Origin: Paenibacillus pasadenensis DSM 19293
Lineage (GTDB): Bacteria > Bacillota > Bacilli > Paenibacillales > Paenibacillaceae
Direction: 5' to 3'
DNA: 64,000 bases
Assembly (NCBI RefSeq): GCF_000422485.1
Contig: NZ_AULW01000016.1
Location: forward strand, 62,001-126,000
Position 1 is the first letter of the stretch, and each line of letters begins with the position of its first letter. The position numbers and the translations under genes were made by a program. The notes beneath the pieces were generated by a model. That model searched no databases, was not told the origin of the DNA, and was given only the letters and a program-made list of their open reading frames with translations. Positions 32,691 through 42,378 of the stretch are shown piece by piece.

Positions 32691-34055
32691 ATGAAGAACG
32701 AGCGAGCGGTCGGAAACGAAGCGGCGCTGGAATCAGGCGGCTGGAGAAGAAGCGGAGGGGAGCCGTCGCTCGCCGAAGCGAACCGCAGTCTCCAGGTGCC
32801 GCGGAAAGGAAGCTGGCTGCGCAAGCTGCTCGCCTTCATGGGACCGGGCTATCTGGTCGCCGTCGGCTACATGGATCCCGGCAACTGGGCAACCGATCTG
32901 GCGGGCGGCTCCTTGTTCGCCTACACGCTGCTGTCGGTCGTGCTGCTGTCGAACCTGATCGCGATGGTGCTCCAGTCGCTCGCCGGCAAGCTCGGCATCG
33001 TCACCGGGCGCGATCTGGCGCAAGCCTGCCGCGACCACTACAGCAAGCCGGTCGCGCTGATGCTGTGGGCGCTGTGCGAGCTGGCGATCGCCGCCTGCGA
33101 CCTGGCGGAGCTGATCGGCACGGCGATCGCGCTCAACCTGCTGTTCGGCCTGCCTCTGCTGTGGGGCGTCATCCTCACCTCGCTCGACGTCATGCTCGTG
33201 CTGCTGCTGCAGAACAAGGGCTTCCGCTACATGGAGGCGCTCGTCATCGTGCTGATCGGCACGATCGGCGGCTGCTTCCTGCTGGAGCTGATCTGGGCGC
33301 AGCCGGTCGTAGCCGACGTCATGAAAGGCTTCGTTCCGTCCGGCCAGATCGTGTCCAACCCGGCCATGCTCTACATCGCGATCGGCATCCTCGGCGCGAC
33401 GGTCATGCCGCATAATCTGTACCTGCACTCCTCGATCGTGCAGACGAGGCGCTTCGAGCAGACGCCGCTGGGCAAAAAAGAAGCGATCCGCTTCTCCACG
33501 ATCGACTCGACGATCGCGCTCGGGCTGGCGCTGTTCATCAACGCCGCGATCCTGATCGTCGCCGGAGCGGTGTTCCACACGAGCGGCCATACGGACATCG
33601 CCGAAATCGGCGACGCCTACCGGCTGATGGCGCCTCTAATGGGCGGCGCGGCAGCGAGCGTGCTGTTCGGCGTGGCGCTGCTCGCCGCCGGCCAGAACTC
33701 GACGCTGACCGGCACGCTCGCCGGCCAGATCGTCATGGAGGGCTTCCTCGGCTTGCGCATGAAGCCTTGGCTGCGGCGGCTCATCACCCGCCTCATCGCG
33801 CTCGTGCCGGCCGTCATCGTGACGGCGCTCTACGGCGAGAGGGGCACGACCGAGCTGCTCATCTTCAGCCAGGTCATCCTGTCGCTGCAGCTCAGCTTCG
33901 CCGTCTTCCCGCTCGTCAAGTTCACGAGCGATCCGCGCAAGATGGGCGAATTCGCCAACCGTCCGCTGCTCAAGGCCGTCGCCTGGAGCTGCGCGGCGCT
34001 GATCGCGGTGCTGAACCTGTATTTGCTCGCGATGACCGTGGGCGGCTGGTTCTGA
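32691..34055 (+). CDS. mntH: Nramp-family divalent metal (Mn2+/Fe2+) transporter
   Basis: A 454-residue proton-coupled metal importer with about 11 transmembrane helices. The signature metal-binding DPGN motif is in [11 protein letters not shown] (helix 1), and [11 protein letters not shown] supplies the helix 6 motif. The first ~45 residues are a hydrophilic cytoplasmic tail ([18 protein letters not shown]) longer than in many homologues. AAAAGGAGAG precedes the ATG. Regulation by an MntR-like repressor is expected from the family, but I could not identify an operator with confidence. Confidence 0.92.
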   Translation: MKNERAVGNEAALESGGWRRSGGEPSLAEANRSLQVPRKGSWLRKLLAFMGPGYLVAVGYMDPGNWATDLAGGSLFAYTLLSVVLLSNLIAMVLQSLAGKLGIVTGRDLAQACRDHYSKPVALMLWALCELAIAACDLAELIGTAIALNLLFGLPLLWGVILTSLDVMLVLLLQNKGFRYMEALVIVLIGTIGGCFLLELIWAQPVVADVMKGFVPSGQIVSNPAMLYIAIGILGATVMPHNLYLHSSIVQTRRFEQTPLGKKEAIRFSTIDSTIALGLALFINAAILIVAGAVFHTSGHTDIAEIGDAYRLMAPLMGGAAASVLFGVALLAAGQNSTLTGTLAGQIVMEGFLGLRMKPWLRRLITRLIALVPAVIVTALYGERGTTELLIFSQVILSLQLSFAVFPLVKFTSDPRKMGEFANRPLLKAVAWSCAALIAVLNLYLLAMTVGGWF

Positions 34056-34109
34056 TGCTGCAAAAGGGCGGAGGCAACAGAAAAAAAACAGCATGCAGTT
34101 ATTTTTATC

Positions 34110-34676
34110 TTGAATGAACGTTCCAAAACTGCTGTTGATGCCGCTCTTGACGCCGCGACGAACGTGTTCCGCCAATACGGATTCGAAGGCACGTCAGCGC
34201 AGATGATTGTTGATGCGATGGGAATCGGTCGCCAGAGCCTCTACGACACTTTCGGCGACAAGTGGCAGCTCTATTTGACAGTAGTCCGTCGTTATGCCGT
34301 CTCGGAGAGCAGCGCGCATCGTGCAGCACTGGGTCAAGGGGAGCGCGCGGTCGACGGCATCCGGGCGATGCTCCACCGGGTCGTGCGCGAGGCCTACACT
34401 CCTTGTCTCGGCGTCAGCTCGATTGCCGAATTCGGATGCTCGCGTCCCGAGCTCACAGCGGTCAATGCTGCGGCCGAGCGCGAGCTTCGCGCCGTCATGA
34501 TTGAAAGCATCCGCAAGGCGCAGTCCGAAGGTGATATCGCGGAAGGACTCGATCCCGATCAACTGGTGACTTTCCTCATTGCAAGCATCTCAGGCATTCG
34601 GCTTGCGGCTCGTGGCGGAGCTCAGCCGAATGATCTCGCCAATCTTGGCGAAATGGCGCTTCGGATAGTACGATAG
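34110..34676 (+). CDS. TetR/AcrR-family transcriptional regulator
   Basis: A 188-residue repressor-type protein. The N-terminal HTH runs through AATNVFRQYGFEGTSAQMIVDAMGIGRQSLYDTFGDK, and the C-terminal half is a helical ligand domain with a Cys at GVSSIAEFGCSR. The likely start is TTG 34110, which has no recognisable ribosome binding site and overlaps a palindromic operator-like word, so the start is uncertain and could be leaderless. The next gene carries the same word upstream, suggesting one autoregulated pair. Base composition looks somewhat lower in GC than neighbours, consistent with later acquisition. Confidence 0.82.
   Translation: MNERSKTAVDAALDAATNVFRQYGFEGTSAQMIVDAMGIGRQSLYDTFGDKWQLYLTVVRRYAVSESSAHRAALGQGERAVDGIRAMLHRVVREAYTPCLGVSSIAEFGCSRPELTAVNAAAERELRAVMIESIRKAQSEGDIAEGLDPDQLVTFLIASISGIRLAARGGAQPNDLANLGEMALRIVR
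34112..34124. promoter_or_regulatory. putative TetR operator 1
   Basis: GAATGAACGTTCC contains the perfect palindrome GAACGTTC and overlaps the regulator's start region. Its reverse complement recurs with one mismatch at 34698. Confidence 0.65.
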
Positions 34677-34697
34677 CCATTTTTTTTTGCTAATAAC

Positions 34698-34710
34698 GGA
34701 ACGATCATTC
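34698..34710. promoter_or_regulatory. putative TetR operator 2
   Basis: GGAACGATCATTC matches operator 1 in inverse orientation at 12 of 13 positions and lies 16 bases before the oxidoreductase start, just upstream of its ribosome binding site. Confidence 0.65.
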
Positions 34711-34726
34711 AAAAAAGGTGATGACG

Positions 34727-35695
34727 ATGAAAGCGATTGTAATGAATGGGGTCGGCGAAGCCGACCGACTTGAATATGTGGAGCGCCCTGATCCCATGCC
34801 CGGAGTCGGAGAAGTACGGATTGATGTCGCTGCTGCTGGAGTCAATTTCATGGATATCGGTGTCCGGCGCGGGAGCGCATGGGTGGAAATGCCCAACCCG
34901 AAAATTTTAGGCGTGGAGGGCGCGGGGCGCATTGAGGCGGTTGGAGAAGGCGTGACGGACTTCGCTGTCGGAGACCGCGTGGCATGGGTCTTTGTGCCTG
35001 GCAGCTATGCCGGGAAGCTGGTCGCGCCTGTCGATTCGCTCGTTCGCATTCCAAACGCCATCGATGACCGAACTGCCGCTGCGGTCATGATGCAGGGGTT
35101 GACCGCCAGCCACTTCGCCACCGACTTCTATCCCGTACAGGCAGGCGACTCCGTGCTCGTCCATGCGGCGGCTGGCGGCCTCGGCCAGCTCCTCACCCAG
35201 ATCGTAAAGCTGCGCGGCGGCACGGTAATCGGTCGCGTATCCAGTGAAGAAAAGGCTGAAGCGGCGCGCAAGGCCGGCGCCGATCACGTCATCGTCGACA
35301 GGGAAGGAAAGTTTGCTGAGCAAGTACGCGACCTGACTAACGGCGAGGGCGTGCATATCGTCTACGACGGATCCGGTCCAACGACATTTGCGGGGTCGAT
35401 GGCGGCTCTGCGCCGTTCGGGAACGTTCTGCTGGTACGGACCCGTTCTCGGCGGTCCCGGCTCGTTGGATATCATGAGCTTGCCGAAAAGCATCAAGCTG
35501 GGCTATGCCGTCTTCACCGACCACATTCCCACGACCGCGCTGCTGCGTGAGCGCGCCGCGCGCCTTTTCGATTGGATTGCTCAAGGCAAGCTGAACATTG
35601 AGCTCGGCGGCGTTTATCCGTTGACAGAAGCTGCGAAAGCTCACCGTGAGATGGAAAGCCGCCGGACAACCGGCAAGCTCCTCCTCATTCCCTGA
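34727..35695 (+). CDS. quinone oxidoreductase-like zinc-type dehydrogenase (MDR superfamily)
   Basis: A 322-residue NADPH-dependent enzyme of the MDR superfamily, quinone reductase branch. It has VNFMDIGVRRG and the substrate-binding N-terminal domain, the LGVEGAGRIEAVGEGV block, the cofactor motif VHAAAGGLGQLLTQ and the C-terminal GGVYPLTEAAKAHREMESRRTTGK. Catalytic zinc Cys residues of true alcohol dehydrogenases are absent, as expected for this branch. ATG 34727 follows AAAAAAGG. It forms an apparent module with the upstream TetR gene, perhaps for electrophile or quinone response. Confidence 0.88.
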   Translation: MKAIVMNGVGEADRLEYVERPDPMPGVGEVRIDVAAAGVNFMDIGVRRGSAWVEMPNPKILGVEGAGRIEAVGEGVTDFAVGDRVAWVFVPGSYAGKLVAPVDSLVRIPNAIDDRTAAAVMMQGLTASHFATDFYPVQAGDSVLVHAAAGGLGQLLTQIVKLRGGTVIGRVSSEEKAEAARKAGADHVIVDREGKFAEQVRDLTNGEGVHIVYDGSGPTTFAGSMAALRRSGTFCWYGPVLGGPGSLDIMSLPKSIKLGYAVFTDHIPTTALLRERAARLFDWIAQGKLNIELGGVYPLTEAAKAHREMESRRTTGKLLLIP

Positions 35696-35813
35696 CAAGC
35701 CTGAAGCTTGAATATTGCGGCTCCTCCGTCCATACACATAGAGATAATCGACTTGAACTGGAGGAGGTGCGCCCGACTTCCGCATCCGTCAAGGAGCGGA
35801 AGAAGGGAAGAGC

Positions 35814-36887
35814 GTGTCCGACGACCCCTTGCCGCTCGGCATCAGCTTGCTGCTTATTGTGCTTCTCGTTTTCCTGAACGGCTTTTTTGTCGCCGCGCAG
35901 CTCGCGATGGTGAAAGTACGCGGTAGCCGCATCAGCGCTCTCGTCTCCGAAGGCAACGGTAAGGCGCGGTTCGCCTCCCGCCTGACCGGCAGCCTCGATT
36001 CCTTCGTCTCCGTCTGCCAGCTCGGCATTACGCTCGCCTCGCTCGGCCTCGGCTGGGTCGGGGAGCCGGCCGTCGCGGCGCTGCTCGAGCCGCTGCTGCT
36101 GCGCTTCGGCTTCGGCGGTCCGGCGGCCGGGACCGTCACGTTCGTCGCCGCCTTCGGCTTCATCGCCTTGTTCCACATCGTGCTCGGCCAGCTCGCTCCC
36201 AAGACGCTTGCCATCCGCCAGGCCGAAAAGGTGACGCTCTGGACCTCGCGCCCGCTTATCCTGCTCCACTCGCTGCTCTATCCCGTCATCCGCGTGCTGG
36301 ACGGCATGGCCGGCCGGCTGCTGCGCTGGAGCGGACTCGAGCCGGCTTCCGGGCCGGAGCCGGCGCATAACGAGGAGGAGCTGCGCCTGCTCATGCAGGA
36401 GAGCCGCAGGAGCGGGCTGATCGATCCGGCGGAGCTGACGCTCATGGACAATATTTTCGACTTTGCGGATACGCAGGCGAGGGAGATCATGATTCCGCGG
36501 ACGGACATGGTCTGCCTGTTCGTGGACCGTTCGCTGGAGGAGAATAAAGCCGCCGCCCTGCAGCGCATGTTCACGCGCTATCCGGTATGCGACGGCGACA
36601 AGGACGACGTGATCGGCTTCGTCCACATCAAGGACCTGCTCCGCGCGGGCATGCAGGCGACCGACCTGCACGGCCTGATCCGTCCGGTGGCGGCGGTGCC
36701 GGCGTCGACGCGCATCCATGCGCTGCTGGCAAGGATGCAGCAGGACAAGGCGCAGCTCGCGATCCTGATCGACGAATACGGCGGCACGGCGGGGCTGGTG
36801 ACGCTGGAGGACATCGTGGAGGAGATCGTCGGCGACATCACCGACGAGTTCGACGCGGAGCGGAGCCTGCGCGATACGGGCAGCTGA
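35814..36887 (+). CDS. CNNM/HlyC-CorC family membrane protein, C-terminally shortened
   Basis: A 357-residue protein with a DUF21/CNNM transmembrane domain (four hydrophobic segments up to about residue 170) and a CBS pair containing AREIMIPRTDMVCLFVD and LIDEYGGTAGLVTLEDIVEEIVGDITDEFD. Full-length members continue for about 80 more residues as a CorC_HlyC domain; this one stops about 13 residues after the second CBS domain. No continuation was seen in the other frames downstream. Family members are implicated in magnesium/cation transport or tolerance. The start is GTG after GAAGAAGGGAAG. Confidence 0.85.
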   Translation: MSDDPLPLGISLLLIVLLVFLNGFFVAAQLAMVKVRGSRISALVSEGNGKARFASRLTGSLDSFVSVCQLGITLASLGLGWVGEPAVAALLEPLLLRFGFGGPAAGTVTFVAAFGFIALFHIVLGQLAPKTLAIRQAEKVTLWTSRPLILLHSLLYPVIRVLDGMAGRLLRWSGLEPASGPEPAHNEEELRLLMQESRRSGLIDPAELTLMDNIFDFADTQAREIMIPRTDMVCLFVDRSLEENKAAALQRMFTRYPVCDGDKDDVIGFVHIKDLLRAGMQATDLHGLIRPVAAVPASTRIHALLARMQQDKAQLAILIDEYGGTAGLVTLEDIVEEIVGDITDEFDAERSLRDTGS

Positions 36888-36976
36888 AAGGCCGGCCGAA
36901 GGCAGGCAGCAGCCTGCCCTCGGCGCCAGCCAGGGCGTCGGCAGTCAGCATTCAGCAGTCAGCAGTCAGCATTCAT

Positions 36977-37026
36977 AAGGCTGTTTCGGGCATCCGTCCC
37001 TTCTGGACGTCCGAATCAGCCTTTTT
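36977..37026 (+). terminator. intrinsic terminator after the CNNM-like gene
   Basis: AAGGCTGTTTCGG and CCGAATCAGCCTT pair (one mismatch) with a long loop and are followed by TTTTT. It overlaps the 3' end of the convergent SRPBCC gene. Just before it (36943-36976) is a run of CAGTCAG/CATTCAG heptamers. Confidence 0.75.
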
Positions 37027-37531
37027 CGCGGTCCATGCGGCGGAGGCAGGCCGCCAGCCGATCCCAGGTCTGGCTCATGCCTTCGACGACGCCGAGCTTG
37101 AGCGAGCGCTTCAGCGCCTGGGAAGAGACGAACTCGGCGCGGCTCGCGAGCCGGGTGCGGCCGCCTTCCTCCCGGAACTCCAGGGAGACGAGCAGGCCCT
37201 GTCCCTCGGGCACGGCTCCGGACTCGTCCGCGGCGTAGTCCTCGTAGACGAGCCGCTCGTTTTCCTGCAGCTCGCGGTAGACGAACTTGCCCCAAGTCTT
37301 CCGGCTGCCGTCCTCGGCTGCAAGCCCGTAATGCCAAAAGCCGCCCGGCTGCAGCTCCATGCGGCTCTCCGCCACCGTCCAGCCCTTCGGCCCCCACCAC
37401 TCGCGGAGCAGCTCCTCCTCCGTATAGGCCCGGTACAGCTGCGAGGGCGAGGCCTCGAAAGCCCGCTCCAGCAGCAGCGTGTTTCCTTTAGCCTTGGAGA
37501 CGACCGCAGGCGCCGGTTTTCGTTTCAACAT
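37016..37531 (-). CDS. SRPBCC-domain protein (AHSA1/START-like)
   Basis: A 171-residue soluble protein with the SRPBCC fold pattern of AHSA1-like proteins: LLLERAFEASPSQLYRAYTEEELLREWWGPKGWTV at the N-terminus, GGFWHYGL, and a C-terminal helix with GVVEGMSQTWDRLAACL. Such proteins bind hydrophobic ligands in a helix-grip cavity; a specific role is unknown. The ATG at 37531 is preferred over the adjoining TTG. GAGAGGATCG is the ribosome binding site. A good minus-strand promoter lies upstream. Confidence 0.82.
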   Translation of the reverse strand: MLKRKPAPAVVSKAKGNTLLLERAFEASPSQLYRAYTEEELLREWWGPKGWTVAESRMELQPGGFWHYGLAAEDGSRKTWGKFVYRELQENERLVYEDYAADESGAVPEGQGLLVSLEFREEGGRTRLASRAEFVSSQALKRSLKLGVVEGMSQTWDRLAACLRRMDREKG

Positions 37532-37568
37532 CAAGCATCGATCCTCTCTGTCGCTTCAATTGAATTCT

Positions 37569-37597
37569 ATTATGGGGGAGAGCGCCCGGCCATTCAA
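37569..37597 (-). promoter_or_regulatory. sigma-A promoter of the SRPBCC gene
   Basis: On the minus strand: TTGAAT, 17 bases, CATAAT, about 40 bases upstream of the start codon. Confidence 0.6.
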
Positions 37598-37910
37598 GGC
37601 GCCTATGCCGAGCCGCGTCCGTATTCCGGCGTCCGCATGCCGCGGAAGGCGGGGCTTCGCGACTGCCGCGCCGGCGTCGCTCCCGCTCACGGACAAGCGG
37701 CATCCTCTCGACGTCGCTGGCCAAAAAAACAAAAAGGGCGAATTCCCTTGCACGGTTCCGTCCGCGCCGCAGGAACAGCCTGCACCCCAATCTGCTTCTC
37801 GCAATCCATCATCCATAAATGCCTCGCGATTTCCTTTGATTCGGTTCAAATCGAGTTCACATTCGAGGGTTATGCTTGCAGCGAACGATAACCAGGGAGG
37901 ATGAACAACG
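37598..37910. other. gene-free stretch before the ABC transporter
   Basis: No gene, repeat array or confident promoter seen. The last ~100 bases become AT-richer and hold AACCAGGGAGGATG, the ribosome binding region of the ABC ATPase gene. Confidence 0.5.
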
Positions 37911-38927
37911 ATGAAATCCAATCCAGCCAGCACGAGCGAGTGGGCGGTCGAAGCGCGCGGACTCGTGAAGCAGTTCGGCGACAATCGGGCTGTCGACGGC
38001 GTGGACCTGAAGGTGCGCGCCGGCTCGATCTATGGCGTGCTCGGCCCGAACGGAGCGGGCAAGACGACGACGATCCGCATGCTCGCGACGCTGCTGCGCC
38101 CCGATGCGGGCGAGGCGCGCATCTTCGGCGTCGACGTGATGCAGAAGCCGCAGCAGGTGCGGCAGCTGATCGGCGTGACGGGACAGTACGCCTCGGTCGA
38201 CGAGTCGCTAAGCGCGACCGAGAATCTCGTAATCTTCTCTAGGTTGCTCGGTCTTGGCCGCGCCGAGTCGCGCCAAAAGGCGGCGGAGCTGCTGGAGGAA
38301 TTCGGCTTGACCGAAGCGGCCAAGCGGCCGCTCAAAAACTTCTCCGGAGGCATGCGCAGGCGGCTTGATCTGGCGGCCAGCCTGATCTCGCAGCCGCCGC
38401 TCATCTTCCTCGACGAGCCGACGACGGGCCTTGATCCGCGGACGCGGGCGCAGATGTGGGACACGATCCGCAGGCTCGTCAAAAGCGGCTCGACCGTGCT
38501 GCTGACGACGCAGTATCTGGACGAGGCCGACCAGCTGGCTGACCGCATCGCGGTCATCGACCGCGGTCGCGTCGTCGCCGAGGGCACCGGAGACGAGCTG
38601 AAGGCGTCGGTCGGCAGCTCGTCGCTCCATCTGCGCGTGACGGATCCGGGCCAGATCGCGACCGCCCGCGAGACGGTGGAGCGCGTGCTTCAGACCCGCT
38701 CCAGCGCGACGGCGGAAGCCGGGCGGATTACCGCTCCGATGGCGGAGGCCGGCCAGGTGACCGACCTGCTGATCGCCCTGCGCGGCGCCGGCGTCGACTT
38801 GGCGGAGATCAGCGTGCAGAAGCCGACGCTCGACGAAGTGTTCCTGACGATAACCGGCAGCGGACCGGCGGCTACGGCGCCGGACGCGTCCAGCGCCAAC
38901 GAACGAATGGAGGCTAGAAACGCATGA
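37911..38927 (+). CDS. ABC transporter ATP-binding protein (DrrA-like)
   Basis: A 338-residue ATPase of the daunorubicin-resistance exporter type. Walker A is GPNGAGKTT (near 45-53), the Q-loop lies in TGQYASVDESLSATENL, the signature is NFSGGMRRRLDLA, and Walker B is LIFLDEPTTGLDP with H-loop replaced by TTQYLDEADQLAD (Gln at the usual His position, as in DrrA proteins). The C-terminal extension (residues ~230-338) with PTLDEVFLTITG is also DrrA-like. It overlaps the permease gene by four bases (ATGA). Likely exports a drug or lipid-like compound; substrate unknown. Confidence 0.92.
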   Translation: MKSNPASTSEWAVEARGLVKQFGDNRAVDGVDLKVRAGSIYGVLGPNGAGKTTTIRMLATLLRPDAGEARIFGVDVMQKPQQVRQLIGVTGQYASVDESLSATENLVIFSRLLGLGRAESRQKAAELLEEFGLTEAAKRPLKNFSGGMRRRLDLAASLISQPPLIFLDEPTTGLDPRTRAQMWDTIRRLVKSGSTVLLTTQYLDEADQLADRIAVIDRGRVVAEGTGDELKASVGSSSLHLRVTDPGQIATARETVERVLQTRSSATAEAGRITAPMAEAGQVTDLLIALRGAGVDLAEISVQKPTLDEVFLTITGSGPAATAPDASSANERMEARNA

Positions 38928-39739
38928 AGACCGAAATTGCGCCGGCAGGCGCTTCCAGGCGGATCGTCCAGCGGGGCGGCATCGTCCAGGCCTTCCGCAA
39001 CTCGCTGACGATGGCGTACCGAGGGCTGCTCAAGATCAAGCGGACGCCGGAGCAGCTGTTCGACGTGACGCTGCAGCCGATTCTGTTCACGCTCATGTTC
39101 ACGTACATTTTCGGCGGCGCCATCTCCGGCGACGTGGCCAGCTATTTGCCGGTCATCATCCCCGGCATCCTCGTGCAGACGGTCATCGGCACTTCGATCG
39201 TCACCGGCGTGCAGCTGCGCGAGGATATGGACAAAGGCGTGTTCGACCGCTTCAAGTCGCTGCCGATCGCGCGCATCGCGCCGCTCGCCGGCTCGCTCCT
39301 CGCCGATACGGTGCGGTATACGATCGCCACGGTGCTGACCTTCGTCATGGGCTATCTGATGGGCTACCGTCCCGAGGGCGGCCTCGGCTACGTGGCCATC
39401 GCCGCCGTGCTCGTCATCGTCTGCTCGTGGGCGGTCAGCTGGATCTTCGCCTTTTTCGGCGTCATCGCCCGCAGCGCCTCCAGCGTCCAGGGCATCTCGA
39501 TGATCGTGCTGTTCCCGCTGACGTTCCTGTCCAACGCGTTCGTGCCGGTCGAGACGATGCCGGATTGGCTGCAGTGGTTCGTAAAGTTCAATCCGGTCTC
39601 GCATCTGGTCAGCGCCGTGCGCGATCTGGCGAACGAAGGGACGCTCGGGGCCGAGGTCGGCTGGTCGCTGCTCGCCGCGGCCGCCATCGTCGCGATCTTC
39701 GCGCCGCTGACAGTGAAGGCGTATATGCGCCGCACTTGA
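38924..39739 (+). CDS. ABC-2 type permease (DrrB-like)
   Basis: A 271-residue permease with six predicted transmembrane helices and the ABC-2 pattern: LQPILFTLMFTYIFGGAI, the cytoplasmic DMDKGVFDRFKSLPIAR coupling element and ISMIVLFPLTFLSNAFVPV. It is translationally coupled to the DrrA-like ATPase, so the two form a half-size exporter. No regulator gene adjoins. Confidence 0.9.
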   Translation: MKTEIAPAGASRRIVQRGGIVQAFRNSLTMAYRGLLKIKRTPEQLFDVTLQPILFTLMFTYIFGGAISGDVASYLPVIIPGILVQTVIGTSIVTGVQLREDMDKGVFDRFKSLPIARIAPLAGSLLADTVRYTIATVLTFVMGYLMGYRPEGGLGYVAIAAVLVIVCSWAVSWIFAFFGVIARSASSVQGISMIVLFPLTFLSNAFVPVETMPDWLQWFVKFNPVSHLVSAVRDLANEGTLGAEVGWSLLAAAAIVAIFAPLTVKAYMRRT

Positions 39740-39829
39740 GGGCTTGAGCGCCGGCGTGCTCGAACCGTCCTGTGGCTTATTCTTATTCGGGCGGAAAACA
39801 TTTAGGGACACCCTTCTAGAACGGGCTCG

Positions 39830-39980
39830 CTGAAGCTGATCGGCGCTAGGGAGCGCCGGTCAGCTGAAGGAAAGTCGGCGCTCCCTAGCGCCGCAGCCAA
39901 GGAGACACGCTTGCTGAAGGAAAATCGGCGCTAGCAATCGCCGCAGCCAAGGAGATGCGCTCGCTGAATTGCTGCACGAC
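39830..39980 (+). repeat. tandem hairpin units, period 50 bp (GGCGCT/AGCGCC family)
   Basis: CTGAAG or CTGAAT words start at 39830, 39864, 39914 and 39964, so the first unit is shortened and the next two are 50 bp each. Each full unit contains a GGCGCT ... AGCGCC or related short hairpin and ends in GCAGCCAAGGAGA with a GCTTG/GCTCG tail. Confidence 0.75.
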
Positions 39981-39982
39981 GA

Positions 39983-40032
39983 AAAAGGGTCTGTCCCGAA
40001 GGTCATCGACGATGACCGGGGACAGACCCTTT
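39983..40032. repeat. strong inverted repeat between two arrays
   Basis: AAAGGGTCTGTCCC and GGGGACAGACCCTTT pair around about 20 bases that themselves contain GGTCATC/GATGACC. On the minus strand a TTTTTC tract follows, so it could terminate the leftward mnmA transcript, or be a small palindromic element. Confidence 0.7.
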
Positions 40033-40040
40033 CCATTCTC

Positions 40041-40510
40041 GGCCTGAACCGGCGGATCCAAGGCAGAAAAGTGCCTTGGATCCGAAATCTCGGCCTGAAC
40101 CGACGGATCCAAGGCAGAAAAGTGCCTTGGATTCCGAATCTCGGCCTGAACCGGCGGATCCAAGGCAGAAAAGTGCCTTGGATCCGAAATCTCGGCCCGA
40201 ATCGGCGGATCCAAGGCAGAAAAGTGCCTTGGATCCGAAATCTCGGCCCTAATCGGCGAATCCAAGGCAGAAAAGTGCCTTGGATCCGAAATTTCGGCCC
40301 TAATCGGCGAATCCAAGGCAGAAAAGTGCCTTGGATCCAGAAATCTCGGCCTGAATCGGCGAATCCAGGGCACAAATGTGCCTTGGATTCCCGATCTCGG
40401 CCTGAACCGAAAGATCCAAGGCAGAAAAGTGCCTTGGATCCCCATTCTCGGCCTGAACCGACGGCTCCAAGGCAGAAAAGCGCCTTGGATTCCCAATTCC
40501 GGCATCATTC
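40041..40510 (+). repeat. tandem hairpin array, 9 units plus a remnant, period 51 bp (GGATCCAAGGCA family)
   Basis: GGCCTGAA or GGCC-variant words start at 40041, 40092, 40143, 40194, 40245, 40296, 40348, 40399 and 40450, with a remnant at 40501. Spacing is 51 bp except one 52-bp step. Each unit has arms GGATCCAAGGCA and TGCCTTGGATCC closing GAAAAG. In the unit at 40348 both arms change together (GAATCC with GGATTC), preserving pairing. It fills the gap between the convergent ABC permease and mnmA genes. Confidence 0.92.
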
Positions 40511-40531
40511 CCGGCCGTCCCGCCGCCTCCG

Positions 40532-41788
<1,257 letters not shown>

Positions 41789-41859
41789 CTAGAGTTTCAT
41801 CCGATGATGAATTTCTGGCGGCCGAACGCCGAATTTAGCGGACGTACAGCCCTGAACTG

Positions 41860-41868
41860 TGCTAACAT
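41860..41868 (+). promoter_or_regulatory. candidate extended -10 promoter of cymR-iscS
   Basis: TGC-TAACAT, about 60 bases before the cymR start. The sequence just after it (ATCAGTATTATGGGAATACC) is AT-rich with partial dyad symmetry and could be an autoregulatory CymR site, but no consensus was confirmed. Confidence 0.4.
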
Positions 41869-41929
41869 ATCAGTATTATGGGAATACCTTGATTTAGTTT
41901 GTCGACCAATCAGGGAAAGAGGTGCAGCC

Positions 41930-42349
41930 ATGAAAATTTCTACGAAGGGCCGGTACGGCCTTACCATTATGATGGAGCTTTCCGCCAAGTTCGGAGAAGG
42001 TCCGATCTCGCTCAAGAGCATCGCCGAGAAGAATCAGCTGTCGGAGCACTACCTCGAGCAGCTGATCGCTCCTCTGCGCAACGCCGGCCTCGTCAAAAGC
42101 ATCCGCGGAGCCTACGGCGGCTACATCCTGTCCAAGGACCCGGACACGATTACGGCCGGCGACGTGATCCGCATCCTCGAAGGGCCGATCTCGCCGGTCG
42201 ACTTCACCGAGGAGGACGATCCGGCCAAGCGCAACCTGTGGCTGCGCATCCGCGACAGCATCGCCGAGGTGCTCGACTCCACGACGCTGCTCGACCTCAT
42301 CCAATATACGGACAAGAGCGAAGCCGACAGCTATATGTTCTATATTTGA
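41930..42349 (+). CDS. cymR: Rrf2-family regulator CymR
   Basis: A 139-residue Rrf2-family regulator. The N-terminus KISTKGRYGLTIMMELS and the winged HTH SIAEKNQLSEHYLEQLIAPLRNAGLVKSIRGAYGGY are typical. The Fe-S cysteines of IscR are absent, matching CymR, which represses cysteine metabolism genes with CysK as partner. AAAGAGGTG precedes ATG 41930. The desulfurase gene follows after 29 bases. Confidence 0.9.
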   Translation: MKISTKGRYGLTIMMELSAKFGEGPISLKSIAEKNQLSEHYLEQLIAPLRNAGLVKSIRGAYGGYILSKDPDTITAGDVIRILEGPISPVDFTEEDDPAKRNLWLRIRDSIAEVLDSTTLLDLIQYTDKSEADSYMFYI

Positions 42350-42378
42350 TTCCGATTCGAGAAAGGTCTTGAAACGCG

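Noticed and set aside
37911-39739. Antibiotic biosynthesis or resistance cluster around the DrrAB-like exporter
   Set aside because: The ATPase and permease stand alone with no biosynthetic or regulatory gene beside them.
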